Translations under genes and position numbers: made by a program
Notes under the pieces: generated by a model
Told to the model about the DNA's origin: nothing
Databases searched by the model: none
What the model saw: only the letters and a program-made list of their open reading frames with translations
In this document: piece by piece, positions 7,502 through 19,192 of the stretch
Layout of the letters: the number at the start of each line of letters is the position of its first letter
Position numbering within the stretch: the first letter of the stretch is position 1
From: Plantibacter sp050587525
GTDB taxonomy: Bacteria; Actinomycetota; Actinomycetes; Actinomycetales; Microbacteriaceae
Direction: 5' to 3'
Assembly (NCBI RefSeq): GCF_050587525.1
Contig: NZ_JBOBFT010000013.1
Coordinates: 78,074 to 142,073 of the forward strand
DNA: 64,000 bases

Positions 7502-8698
7502 TCACGAGGAAATGAACATCGCTTCGACATCCGGGCGCACGACCCGAGGCCGATCGGGCTGCACCCAGGGCGCCCCGAGCTCCTCGAACGTCCGCCCCTC
7601 GAGAGCCGCGCGTTCCGCCCACGCAGTCACGTCAGAGACGACGATCGTCCCGTCCGATCGCACCTCGGTGAGGGCCGAACCGATGACCCTCGGGAGCGGC
7701 GACGTCCGGATCGCGTCGAGGACCCGCATGAACGGCGCGCTGGCCGACAGCGGTGAGACGAGCGCTTCACCGACCAGACGATGGGCGATGAGGTTCTCCA
7801 GGAGATCGCGTCTCGGAAGGGCCACGTGCGACACGGCGCCGTCGGCGCCCATGAGCTCGATCCGGTCCTCGGTGTAGAAGAACCGGAGGGTGCCGGCCGC
7901 ACCGACGACGAGCACGTACGGCTCGGCCGTCCGCTCGGCGCACACGGTGAACGCGCACGTGATGCTCACGGGAGCCAGCGAGCCCGCAGCCGCACGCACT
8001 CGCAGCACGGACGTATCGTCCACCTCGATCGGATTCGCACGGTAGAGGTCGAGTTCGACGGTCCCGACGTCGTCGCGATTCGCCACACCGGCAAGGCGCA
8101 ACGCCGAGACGACGGCGTGAGCGAAGGGGTTCGTGATGGCGCCGTCCACGATGTCCACACCGTCGAGCGTGCGCATGCCGGCCCATCTGGAACGGTTCCA
8201 GTAGGCCGGCGAACGCTGCCAGAGTCCGACCGCGCCGATCGACAGGACGTCGCCGAGCGATGCGACGGCGCCTGCGAACTCCGGCGAACCGTGGAGGCCG
8301 AGACCTTGGAAGCCGACCTGCAGCACCCCGGGGCTGGCGGCCTCGATCGCGAGCAGTTCGTCGAGGTCGGCCAGGGAGGTGACGGGCGGCTTCTCGAGGT
8401 AGACGTCGACGCCAGCCTTCAGCGCCTCGGTCGCGAGCTGGAAATGGGTGCTGATGGGCGTCGCGATGATCACGACGTCCAGATCGGTCACCCGAGCGAG
8501 CAACTCGGCCTGATCCGGGAAGACGAGGGTCCCGTCCGGAAGGCTTCCGACGACGGGCGGCTGCGGGTCCGCGACGGCGACGAGCTGCACGGCGCGCCCC
8601 ATCGCTGCGAGGTGCCGCAGGTGGATCACGCCGTAGCCGTGGATCCCGACGAGCGCGATTCTCGTGGGCCGACTCGAGTCTTGTTCTCTTGCAAACAT
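7502..8698 (-). CDS. Gfo/Idh/MocA family oxidoreductase
   Basis: 398 residues. The N-terminal Rossmann fold shows ALVGIHGYGVIHLRHL and VADPQP, then the family signature EKPP (YLEKPPVTS) near residue 107, and a C-terminal alpha/beta domain with the VGAAGTL strand. Enzymes of this family oxidise or reduce sugars, inositols or sugar acids with NAD(P). The ATG at 8698 fits the normal N-terminus; an upstream extension to 8806 would run into the divergent promoter. It is the first gene of the minus-strand unit, back to back with the sugar isomerase gene. That pairing recurs in sugar catabolic loci, where the oxidoreductase makes a keto-sugar that the partner isomerises. Confidence 0.9.
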   Translation of the reverse strand: MFAREQDSSRPTRIALVGIHGYGVIHLRHLAAMGRAVQLVAVADPQPPVVGSLPDGTLVFPDQAELLARVTDLDVVIIATPISTHFQLATEALKAGVDVYLEKPPVTSLADLDELLAIEAASPGVLQVGFQGLGLHGSPEFAGAVASLGDVLSIGAVGLWQRSPAYWNRSRWAGMRTLDGVDIVDGAITNPFAHAVVSALRLAGVANRDDVGTVELDLYRANPIEVDDTSVLRVRAAAGSLAPVSITCAFTVCAERTAEPYVLVVGAAGTLRFFYTEDRIELMGADGAVSHVALPRRDLLENLIAHRLVGEALVSPLSASAPFMRVLDAIRTSPLPRVIGSALTEVRSDGTIVVSDVTAWAERAALEGRTFEELGAPWVQPDRPRVVRPDVEAMFISS

Positions 8699-8787
8699 GC
8701 AGCTACAGTAATGTGCAATACGGAACTGATGTGAACATTTGGCAACATTTGCCCGATGACGTCGGCCTGAACTCACCGAGGAGTCCC
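8699..8787. promoter_or_regulatory. Divergent promoter region of the carbohydrate locus
   Basis: This 89-bp gap between the oxidoreductase and isomerase start codons is A/T-richer than its surroundings. It contains the direct repeat AACATTTG (8735-8742 and 8744-8751) and an inverted ATGTTCACA half-site (8730-8738) matching the operator at 6216-6235. GAGGAG at 8779-8784 is the isomerase ribosome binding site. Confidence 0.5.
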
Positions 8788-9575
8788 ATGACCGCGACGA
8801 TCGCACTCCAGCTCTACAGCGTGCGAGACGCCCTGTCCGACGACGTCGACCAGACGCTCGGACGGGTCGCCGCCATCGGCTTCACCGCCGTCGAGTTGTA
8901 CGGACTGGCTCGCTTCGGCGCCCAGTACGAGACGGCCCTCGCCGCCCACGGTCTCACGGCACCGAGCGTGCACGCGGCGCTCGTCGACGCCGATCAGTCC
9001 GCCGCGCTCGATGCCGCGGAACGCCTCGGCGTCACGACCGTGATCGAACCGAAGACCGATCCGGCCCGGTGGACGGACGCAGCGGAGATCGATCGGATCG
9101 CCGAGTCGCTCAACGCGGCCGCCGAGCTCGCCGACCGCCGCGGCATGCGCGTCGGGTACCACAACCACGACGGCGAATTGCTCGGTCGTGTGCCGGACCG
9201 GTCCGGAGCTGACGCGAGCGCAGGTGCGGTTGCGCGCGCAGACACGGTGACAGGTCTCGACCACCTCGTGTACCGCCTCGACCCTCGGGTGGTCCTCGAG
9301 GTGGACGTCTACTGGGCGGCCGTCGCCGGTCAGGACGTCGCCGCACTCCTCTCCCGGCACGCCTCCCGGGTCGCGTTCGTCCACGTCAAGGACGGCCCTC
9401 TCGACGGCGACGTGATCGGACAGCGTCCCGCAGGTGAGGGAGACGTCCCGCTCGCCGCCGCGCTCGACGCCGTCCCAGAGCTCGAGTTCGCCGTCGTCGA
9501 GTTCGACGCCTACGCGGGAGACGTCTTCGAGGGGATCGCCGTCGGGCGCCGATTCCTCACGGCGCGCGGTCTCGC

Positions 9576-9579
<4 letters not shown>
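8788..9579 (+). CDS. Sugar phosphate isomerase/epimerase family (TIM barrel)
   Basis: 263 residues of the xylose-isomerase-like TIM barrel superfamily. ALQLYSVRD opens strand 1, YHNHDGE (about residues 130-136) carries predicted metal or acid/base residues, LEVDVYWA and FVHVKDG are later barrel strands, and EFAVVEFDAY ends the sheet with the conserved Glu. No signal peptide. The start has GAGGAG 3-8 nt upstream. First gene of the plus-strand operon; its stop overlaps the GH2 start (GTGA). Relatives interconvert aldoses, ketoses, inosose or keto-sugars; here an aldose-ketose step on a uronate or keto-sugar is a reasonable guess. Confidence 0.87.
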
Positions 9580-12571
<2,992 letters not shown>

Positions 12572-12575
<4 letters not shown>

Positions 12576-13309
12576 CCACCACAACCCCGCTGCTCCTCAC
12601 GGGCCGCACCGTCCTCGTCACCGGCGCGGCACGCGGCATCGGCTTCGCGATCGCCCGCGCGTGCGCTGCGGCCGGGGCACTCGTCGTCGGCGTCGATCGG
12701 GAGCCGGTCCCCGAGACGGCCGGGTGCTCGCACAGCCGTCTCGTGGACCTCGGTGCGCCCGACTCCGCCACGGGCGTCAGGGCGTGGCTCGACGCACTCG
12801 GCCTCGCACCGGACGTGCTCGTGAACAACGCGGCCGTCGGCGACAAACGACCGCTCGACGCCGTGACGGCCGAGCAGTGGACCGCGATGCTCACCGTGAA
12901 CCTCCTGGCGCCGCACCTCCTGATCCGCGAGCTCGCGCCGGCGATGCCCGACACGGGGTCGATCATCAACGTGTCGTCCGTGCGCGCCGGGCGCGGTTTC
13001 GCTGACGACTCGGTGTACCAGGCTGGCAAGGGCGGGCTCGAGAGCTTGACCCGCGCCCTCGCGGTGGAGCTCGCCCCTCGGGGGATCCGGGTGAACGCGA
13101 TCGCCCCCGGCGCCATCCGGACCGACTTCAACCGTGCCGCGCTCACCGATCCCCGCACGTCCGCGGACGCGGGCTCCCGCATCCCGCTCGGCCGCTTCGG
13201 CGAACCGGACGACGTCGCCGGCGCCGTTCTCTACCTCGCGAGCGGGCTCTCCTCGTTCGTCACCGGAACCGTCCTCGCCGTCGACGGCGGTCAGGCGATC
13301 CGCGGATGA
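12572..13309 (+). CDS. Short-chain dehydrogenase/reductase
   Basis: 245 residues, classical SDR. TGAARGIG (residues 17-24) binds NAD(P), NNAAVG (85-90) supports the fold, and the catalytic set is S135/S136, Y149 and K153 (YQAGK). The C-terminal SSFVTGTVLAVDGG is standard. The ATG overlaps the GH2 stop. In this operon, directly ahead of an RraA protein and a mannonate dehydratase, the most economical role is reduction of a keto-uronate such as fructuronate to the aldonate that UxuA dehydrates; SDR enzymes replacing UxuB are known in other bacteria. That assignment is inference; family membership is certain. Confidence 0.93.
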
Positions 13310-13318
13310 ACGGCGCAC

Positions 13319-13374
13319 GGTCCCTGAGCCCGTCGAAGGGCACAGCACCACGAACGTCCCACAGCACCACGAAC
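13319..13374. repeat. Dispersed CTGAGCCCGTCGAAG element plus a 15-bp direct repeat
   Basis: The gap between SDR and RraA genes carries one copy of the TGAGCxxGTCGAAG repeat (13319-13341), which is arrayed at 63.7-63.9 kb. CACAGCACCACGAAC then occurs twice (13341-13355 and 13360-13374). The RraA ribosome binding site GAAGGA follows at once. Confidence 0.85.
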
Positions 13375-13386
13375 CGAAGGAACAGC

Positions 13387-14088
13387 ATGAGCGACCTGTA
13401 CGAATACGGCACCGACGTGACCGAGCTGGTGAGACGCTACCGAGCGCTCTACTCCGGCGCGATCTACGACGTCCTCGACGGCCTCGGCCTCCCGAACCAG
13501 GCTCTCGCGACCGACATCAAGCCGATCCGCCAGGACATGGTCATCGCCGGACCCGCGTTCACGGTCAAGGGCATCCCCGACACCGCGGGCGACCCCGACC
13601 TCCGCGACCGCCGCATCCACCTCTTCAACGACATGCGGGCGACGGGCGTTCCACTCATCGACGTCCGTGATTGCAGCTTCGACACCCAGGTGGCGCACTA
13701 CGGCGAGATGAACGCGACGGTCGGCGCATCGTGCGGTGTCGTCGGCGCAGTCGTGGACGGCGGATCACGGGACACGAAGTTTCTGCTCGACCGCGACTTC
13801 CCCGTCATGGCCAGATACCTGACGCCGGTGGAGGCGTACATGCGGTGGAGCTACTACGAGTGGCAGCAGCAGATCGCCCTCCGAGGAGCGCTTTCGAGCG
13901 TCGTCGCTGTGCACCCTGGCGACTTCATCATGGGCGACCTCGACGGCGCCGTCGTGATCCCGCGCGAGCTCGTGGTCGAGGTGGTCGTCAAGACCGAGGA
14001 GCTCATCACGACCGAGAACAGTGCCCGTCGCGACTTCGAGAGCGGCATGGATCCGGTCGAGGTCTACAAGAAGTACGGGCGGCTGTGA
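13387..14088 (+). CDS. RraA / class II pyruvate aldolase-like family protein
   Basis: 233 residues. The signature GAVVDGGSRD is present; R128 and D129 correspond to the Arg-Asp pair that binds the substrate and, with a divalent metal, catalyses retro-aldol cleavage in 4-hydroxy-4-methyl-2-oxoglutarate and related aldolases of this fold. RraA proper, an RNase E inhibitor, shares the fold but is shorter and lacks such a context. Here it sits between an SDR and mannonate dehydratase, so a role in cleaving 2-keto-3-deoxy-gluconate, itself a 4-hydroxy-2-oxo acid, into pyruvate and glyceraldehyde is attractive but unproven. The start at 13387 has GAAGGA 5 nt upstream. Confidence 0.85.
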   Translation: MSDLYEYGTDVTELVRRYRALYSGAIYDVLDGLGLPNQALATDIKPIRQDMVIAGPAFTVKGIPDTAGDPDLRDRRIHLFNDMRATGVPLIDVRDCSFDTQVAHYGEMNATVGASCGVVGAVVDGGSRDTKFLLDRDFPVMARYLTPVEAYMRWSYYEWQQQIALRGALSSVVAVHPGDFIMGDLDGAVVIPRELVVEVVVKTEELITTENSARRDFESGMDPVEVYKKYGRL

Positions 14089-14122
14089 TGACGAGCACCC
14101 GCGACGACCAGGAGGTCCTGCC

Positions 14123-15103
14123 ATGAAGATCGCCGAATACGTCCGTCTGGATCAGCCGAAGCTCATGCGGCTACTCCGCCAGATCGGGGTCGACCACGCC
14201 GTCCTGCGCCTCCCGGAGCTCCCCGACGGAACGATGCCGGGCGACTTCCGGGCAGTGGAGGCCGCCGTCGCCGAAGTGCGTGAAGCCGGCTTCACCGTCG
14301 AGGTCATCGAACCGCTGCCGCCCTTCGAGCGGGTGAAGCAGGGACTCCCGGGACGCGACGAGGAGATCGATCGCATCCACGACCTCATCCGGACGATGGA
14401 GCGCCTCGAGATCCCCGTGCTCTGCCACAACTTCATGGCGGCGTTCGGCTGGGGCCGGACGCGGTGGGCGGAACAGGGCCGCGGCGGTGCACTCGTCACG
14501 GGATTCGACGTGCACGACCTCGACGCGCTCCCGCAGCACCCCGAGACGATCTCCGCGGAGCAGATGTGGGCGAACTACGAGTACTTCGTGCGCGCCGTCG
14601 TCCCCGTCGCGGAACAGCACGGCATCCAGTTGGCCCTCCATCCGGACGATCCGCCCGTCTCCACCTATCGCGGCGTCGCCCGCATCATGACGTCGCCGGA
14701 CGCGATCGAACGGGCGATGTCGCTGAGCGACAGTCCGGCGCAGGGCCTCGCCTTCTGCCAGGGCACGTTCTCGACGATGGGCGCCGACGTCCCGGCCTCG
14801 ATCCACCGGTTCGCCGACCGCATCCGCTTCGTCCACTTCCGCGACGTCCTCGGCTCCCCCGAGGCGTTCACGGAGACCTTCCACGACGAAGGGCAGACCG
14901 ACATGGCCGCTGCGATGGCCGCGTACGCCGCGATCGGCTACGACGGGCCCATGCGCTCCGACCACGTGCCGACCCTCGCCGGCGAGGACAACACCTTCCC
15001 GGGCTACGAGATCCTCGGGAGGCTCTACGCGGTCGGCTACATGCGCGGGCTCTGGGAGTCGGCCGTCGCGGGCCGGACCGCGCCTCTGGCGGTGGCCGAA
15101 TGA
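14123..15103 (+). CDS. uxuA: Mannonate dehydratase family (UxuA-like)
   Basis: 326 residues. The family pattern is clear: CHNFMAAFGWGRT (about residues 100-112), LALHPDDPP, GLAFCQGTFSTMG, FVHFRDV and FHDEGQTDM, carrying the Cys, His and Asp residues that bind Mn/Fe in UxuA. UxuA converts D-mannonate to 2-keto-3-deoxy-D-gluconate in the cytoplasm. It is somewhat shorter than the usual 350-390 residues but not truncated at a motif. AGGAGG lies about 6 nt before the ATG. It is the last gene of the 8788-15103 unit, followed by a GC-rich terminator. It is the best anchor for the uronate reading of the locus. Confidence 0.88.
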   Translation: MKIAEYVRLDQPKLMRLLRQIGVDHAVLRLPELPDGTMPGDFRAVEAAVAEVREAGFTVEVIEPLPPFERVKQGLPGRDEEIDRIHDLIRTMERLEIPVLCHNFMAAFGWGRTRWAEQGRGGALVTGFDVHDLDALPQHPETISAEQMWANYEYFVRAVVPVAEQHGIQLALHPDDPPVSTYRGVARIMTSPDAIERAMSLSDSPAQGLAFCQGTFSTMGADVPASIHRFADRIRFVHFRDVLGSPEAFTETFHDEGQTDMAAAMAAYAAIGYDGPMRSDHVPTLAGEDNTFPGYEILGRLYAVGYMRGLWESAVAGRTAPLAVAE

Positions 15104-15156
15104 TGCCGCGCGCGAGCCCCTGACAGGGCCGAAACTCGTCCACCAGACGCTCGCAG

Positions 15157-15186
15157 GGCGCCGGGCGCTCCGTCGCGCCCGGCGCC
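15157..15186 (+). terminator. GC-rich intrinsic terminator-like hairpin
   Basis: GGCGCCGGGCGC and GCGCCCGGCGCC form a perfect 12-bp all-GC stem with a 6-nt loop, 53 nt after uxuA. There is no T-run. It splits the plus-strand genes into two transcription units. Confidence 0.6.
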
Positions 15187-15220
15187 GCCCACCCGCCCGA
15201 AATCCGCGGAATTCCGGCTC

Positions 15221-15281
15221 TTGACGGGGCGGCACCGCATGTGTCTAGGATGTGCGAACGGTTTGTGTAACCGGTCACACA
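15221..15281 (+). promoter_or_regulatory. Promoter and LacI-type operator of the transporter operon
   Basis: TTGACG (15221-15226) and TAGGAT (15246-15251) form a -35/-10 pair with a long 19-bp spacer. Just downstream, TGTGTAACCGGTCACACA (15264-15281) is an 18-bp near-perfect palindrome with a central CCGG, typical of LacI-family operators. It would block elongation or initiation when bound. The likely owner is the LacI protein at 19193-20191, in the same unit. Confidence 0.7.
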
Positions 15282-15380
15282 TTCGCCGGCGCACCGTCAG
15301 GGCTCCGCCGACGCACAGCCCACCACCTCCATCGGATCAGCACCGATCCGATCTCAGCAACGAAGCTCGAGAGGAAGCCG

Positions 15381-16385
15381 ATGACCACCGACCTCGCCGC
15401 GACCCGTCCCAGACGGCAAGAGCGCACGGTCCCGCCCACCGGCCGGATCACCCCGGGCCGGCCCGCCACGACGCGAACCGGCCGCTGGGCCAGATGGCGC
15501 GACAAGACCACCCTGCTCGCCTTCGCCCTCCCCGGGATGGCCGTACTCCTGGCCTTCCACTACGTGCCGTTGTTCGGCAACGTCATCGCGTTCAAGGACT
15601 ACCTGCCGTTCCTCGGCGTCTGGGAGTCCGACTGGTCCGGGTTCGATAATTTCCGCGTCATCTTCGACGGCGACCCCGCGTTCCTCAACGCGCTCAAGAA
15701 CACGCTCATCATCACGGGCGTCCAGACCCTCCTGGTCTTCCCGCTCCCCATCGTGCTGGCGCTGCTGCTCAACTCGCTCATCTCCGAGCGGTGGAAGCGC
15801 ATCGTCCAGTCGATCACCTACCTCCCCCACTTCCTGTCGTGGGTCTTCATCGTCGCGCTCTTCCAGCAGTTCCTCGGCGGGGCGGGCTTCATCAGCACCT
15901 TCATCCGCCAGCACGGCGGCGAGGGCCTCAACATCATCGGCAACGCGGACGCCTTCATCGCGCTCATCACCTCGCAGGTGATCTGGAAGGACACGGGCTG
16001 GGCGACCATCCTGTTCCTCGCTGCCCTGTCCCAGATCGACACCTCGCTCTACGAGGCGTCCGCCGTGGACGGGGCCTCCCGCTGGCGGCAGATGTGGCAC
16101 GTGACCCTCCCGGGGCTCACGGGCGTCATCATCCTGCTGTTCATCCTGCGGCTCGGCGACGCCCTGAGCGTCGGCTTCGAGCAGATCATCCTCCAGCAGC
16201 CGGCGGTCGGCCTCCGAGCGTCCGAGGTGCTCGACACCTACGTCTACAACCAGGGCATCATCGGCGGCGACTGGGGGGTCGCGGCCGCGGTCGGGCTCGT
16301 CAGAGGGCTCGTCGGCGTGATCCTCGTCTTCGGCGCCAACAAGATCGCCCACCTCTTCGGCCAGCCGGGGGTGTACCAGCGATGA
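15381..16385 (+). CDS. ABC sugar permease, CUT1 family, LplB/YtcP-like subunit 1
   Basis: 334 residues with six predicted membrane segments after a basic N-terminal tail. The cytoplasmic EAA loop reads YEASAVDGASRWRQMWHVTLPGL and contacts the ATPase. LAFALPGMAVLLAFHYVPLFGNVIAFKDY is typical of LplB-type permeases for oligosaccharides, which rely on a shared ATPase (MsmX/MsiK) encoded elsewhere; no ATPase is in this operon. The ATG at 15381 has GAGAGGAAG in front. The stop overlaps the next permease start (ATGA). Confidence 0.93.
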   Translation: MTTDLAATRPRRQERTVPPTGRITPGRPATTRTGRWARWRDKTTLLAFALPGMAVLLAFHYVPLFGNVIAFKDYLPFLGVWESDWSGFDNFRVIFDGDPAFLNALKNTLIITGVQTLLVFPLPIVLALLLNSLISERWKRIVQSITYLPHFLSWVFIVALFQQFLGGAGFISTFIRQHGGEGLNIIGNADAFIALITSQVIWKDTGWATILFLAALSQIDTSLYEASAVDGASRWRQMWHVTLPGLTGVIILLFILRLGDALSVGFEQIILQQPAVGLRASEVLDTYVYNQGIIGGDWGVAAAVGLVRGLVGVILVFGANKIAHLFGQPGVYQR

Positions 16386-17380
16386 CCACCATCACGAGGG
16401 GACCAGACATGACCACCCCGTCCCACGAACCGGACGACCGCGCAGCGAAGCGAACCGGCGCGGGAGGTCGGACGACGCTCGAACGGAAACGCCCGCGAAA
16501 CCGCATCCAGGGCGGTCAGACACCGGCGCCCGTGCCCATGCGCATCCTCAAGGGCATCGTCCTCACGATCATCTGCGCGATCATCGTGATGCCGTTCGTC
16601 GGCATGATCGCCACCTCCGTCGCGCCCGCCGAACAGGTCATGAAGGCGAGCGGGCTCGTCTTCATCCCCGAGAGCATCGACTTCAGCGCCTACCAGGCGA
16701 TCTTCGCCGGAGGCGTCGTGACGAGATCGCTCGGCGTGAGCGTCTTCGTGACCCTCGTCGGCACGGCGATCGCACTGACGATCACCTCGCTCCTCGCCTA
16801 CGCGCTCGCCAGGCCCCGCCTCCCCGGTCGCCGCACCTTCATGATCCTGCTGCTCGTGAGCCTCCTGTTCACACCAGGCATGATCCCCATGTACCTCGCC
16901 GTCAAGCAGTACGGGCTCATCGACAGCATCTGGGCGCTCATCATCCCCGTGACCGTCAACGCGTTCAACGTCGTCGTCATGCGGGCCTTCTTCCAGGGCA
17001 TCCCGCAGGAACTCATCGACTCAGCCCTGATCGACGGCGCGAGCGAATGGCAGATCTTCCGCCGCATCGTCCTCCCGCTCTCGAAGGCGATCATGGCGGT
17101 CATCGGCCTCTTCTACGCCGTCGGCTTCTGGAACTCGTTCTTCTCCGCACTGCTCTACATCAACGACCAGTCGATGTGGCCGCTCCAACTCGTCCTCCGG
17201 ACGTTCGTGGTCAACGAGCAACCGCTCGCGCTCACGGACCTCCCGGCCGACCTCATCCCCGCCCAGCCGACCATCCAGATGGCCCTCCTCGTGATTGCGC
17301 TGCTCCCGATCGTCGTCGTGTACCCGTTCCTGCAGAAGCACTTCGCGAAGGGCGTCCTGACGGGCGCCGTCAAGGGCTGA
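16382..17380 (+). CDS. ABC sugar permease, CUT1 family, YtcP-like subunit 2
   Basis: 332 residues, six predicted membrane segments, with the EAA loop IDSALIDGASEWQIFRRIVLPLSKA. The C-terminus (YPFLQKHFAKGVLTGAVKG) is the standard end of this group. The start at 16382 overlaps the previous stop; an ATG at 16409 with GAGGGGA before it would give 323 residues and may be the real start, as both lie within the variable cytoplasmic tail. Works as a heterodimer with the product of 15381-16385, served by solute-binding proteins 17480-19141 and probably 4505-6181. Confidence 0.93.
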   Translation: MTTITRGPDMTTPSHEPDDRAAKRTGAGGRTTLERKRPRNRIQGGQTPAPVPMRILKGIVLTIICAIIVMPFVGMIATSVAPAEQVMKASGLVFIPESIDFSAYQAIFAGGVVTRSLGVSVFVTLVGTAIALTITSLLAYALARPRLPGRRTFMILLLVSLLFTPGMIPMYLAVKQYGLIDSIWALIIPVTVNAFNVVVMRAFFQGIPQELIDSALIDGASEWQIFRRIVLPLSKAIMAVIGLFYAVGFWNSFFSALLYINDQSMWPLQLVLRTFVVNEQPLALTDLPADLIPAQPTIQMALLVIALLPIVVVYPFLQKHFAKGVLTGAVKG

Positions 17381-17479
17381 GCAGCACCGCTGCCCAACAC
17401 CCCTGCTCAGCGCCCCTGCCCATCGCCCCACGCACATCCACCAACCACGTTCCCGATTCACGGAGCAAAGGAGCTCACC

Positions 17480-19141
17480 ATGAACCCCGTCACCACCGGC
17501 ACCGTCCCCGCAGCGTTCAGCCGTCGCGGCTTCCTCACCGCGAGCGTCGGCGCAGCAGCGCTCGGCGCCCTCGCACTCAGCGGCTGTGCCCCGACCGGAG
17601 GCGGCGCGGCCGGCGCGAGCGCGGGCCCCGGCGGACTCGTCCTGCCCACCTACGTGCCGTTCAACGGCCCGAAGCCCGACCTCCCCGGCACCGAGAAGGG
17701 CGTCAACGCGGCATACATCGCCTTCCCGGCGGCCGCCAGCCTCGTCGCGACGGTCAAGGGCACGCCCGGCGACGGCGACCCCATCACCGCGATGACCCAG
17801 TGGTGGGCGTCCGCGAAACCCGGCATGGCCTCGAACTCCTATTGGAAGGCGCTCAACGAACGCCTCGGCGGCACCTTCGACGTCCAGCTCGTGCCCGGGC
17901 CCGACTACACGGCGAAATTCGCGACCACGATCGCCGGAGGCAAGCTGCCGGACCTCTTCACGATCGTGCCGCAGCCGCAGCTCCCCCGCCTCCTGCAGTC
18001 GCAGGCCGTCGACCTCACCGAGTACCTGAGCGGCGACGCCGTCAAGGCCTACCCGAACATCGCCAATCAGCCGACCGACGCCTGGAACGGCGCCATCCAC
18101 AACGGCAGGATCTACTCGATCCCCGTCTCGCGCGGCATCCTCCCGACCGTCATCCTCTTCACCCGCTCCGACCTGCTCGCCGAGAAGGGCATCACGCCGG
18201 AGGTGTCGAGCTTCGACGAGTTCCTCGAACTGTGCGTGGAGATCAACGACCCCGCCAACGGGCGCTGGGCGCTCGCGAACTTCCCCTCCGACTACCTGCA
18301 GCAGATGCTCGGCATCCCGAACGGCTGGTCCGAGAAGAACGGCAAACTGACGAGTGCGTGGGAGTACGAGGAGCAGGAAGCGGCGCTCGACGCCGGCATC
18401 CGCCTCATCAAGGCGGGAGTCCTCCACCCCGACGCGTTCACGAACACGGCGTGGAAGGAACGCTTCTACAACGGGCAGGCCTACTTCGCGCGCGACAGCC
18501 TGTCCGCCTGGACGCCCTACTACAGCCAGTTCGCGACCGCGTACCCGGAGCAGGCGGACACGTTCTCGATCACCGGGCTCAAGACGCCCGGCTTCGAATC
18601 CGGGGTCACGCCCTCCGCCTGGCGCGGGCCGTCGATGTCCGTCGCAGCCGGCATCGGCAAGGCGTCGAAGGACCGCGTGGAGACGATCTTGAGGGTCGTC
18701 GACTACCTCGCGGCACCCTTCGGATCGACCGAGGAACTCTTCCTCCGCCGCGGCGTGGAAGGCGAGCACTTCACCTGGAAGGACGGCAACCCGACCTTCA
18801 CCGACCTCGGGACGGCCGAGCAGTTCCAGCCGACCGACCTCGCCGCCGGGCCGTACGTCATCTACAACACGCAGTACCCCGAGGGTGTGAAGGGCCTGCA
18901 CTCCTTCCAGGAGTATCTCGCCGAGTTCGCCCAGTTCAACCCGACGAACTACCTCGACTCCGCGGCCTTCCACAAGTCGAACGGCGCCCTCACGACGCAG
19001 ATGACCGACACGTTCAACGAGATCGTGCAGGGACGCCAACCCATCGGCACCTGGAAGGACGCCGTCGCGAGCTGGAAGTCCGGCGGCGGCAACCAGATGC
19101 GCACCGAGTTCCAGGCCGCGCTGGCCAAGCGGGACAAGTAA
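17480..19141 (+). CDS. ABC sugar solute-binding lipoprotein (LplA-like, Tat type)
   Basis: 553 residues. SRRGFLTAS (14-22) is a twin-arginine motif and LSGC (33-36) the lipobox, so C36 anchors it outside the membrane. The mature part is a type-1 extracellular solute-binding fold for oligosaccharides. It is a paralogue of the protein at 4505-6181, similar along its length. AAAGGAG precedes the start. It lies 99 bp after the second permease gene, in a gap of C-rich low-complexity sequence, and is co-directional with it. Substrate is probably a short oligosaccharide released by the secreted enzymes. Confidence 0.93.
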   Translation: MNPVTTGTVPAAFSRRGFLTASVGAAALGALALSGCAPTGGGAAGASAGPGGLVLPTYVPFNGPKPDLPGTEKGVNAAYIAFPAAASLVATVKGTPGDGDPITAMTQWWASAKPGMASNSYWKALNERLGGTFDVQLVPGPDYTAKFATTIAGGKLPDLFTIVPQPQLPRLLQSQAVDLTEYLSGDAVKAYPNIANQPTDAWNGAIHNGRIYSIPVSRGILPTVILFTRSDLLAEKGITPEVSSFDEFLELCVEINDPANGRWALANFPSDYLQQMLGIPNGWSEKNGKLTSAWEYEEQEAALDAGIRLIKAGVLHPDAFTNTAWKERFYNGQAYFARDSLSAWTPYYSQFATAYPEQADTFSITGLKTPGFESGVTPSAWRGPSMSVAAGIGKASKDRVETILRVVDYLAAPFGSTEELFLRRGVEGEHFTWKDGNPTFTDLGTAEQFQPTDLAAGPYVIYNTQYPEGVKGLHSFQEYLAEFAQFNPTNYLDSAAFHKSNGALTTQMTDTFNEIVQGRQPIGTWKDAVASWKSGGGNQMRTEFQAALAKRDK

Positions 19142-19192
19142 CGCGTCGCCGCAGTACCGTCGCTTCACGCACCCACGGAAGGGGATCACACC

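Noticed and set aside
13387..14088. Regulator of RNase E activity (RraA proper)
   Set aside because: The aldolase Arg-Asp pair and the position between SDR and mannonate dehydratase favour an enzyme; the name reflects shared fold only.
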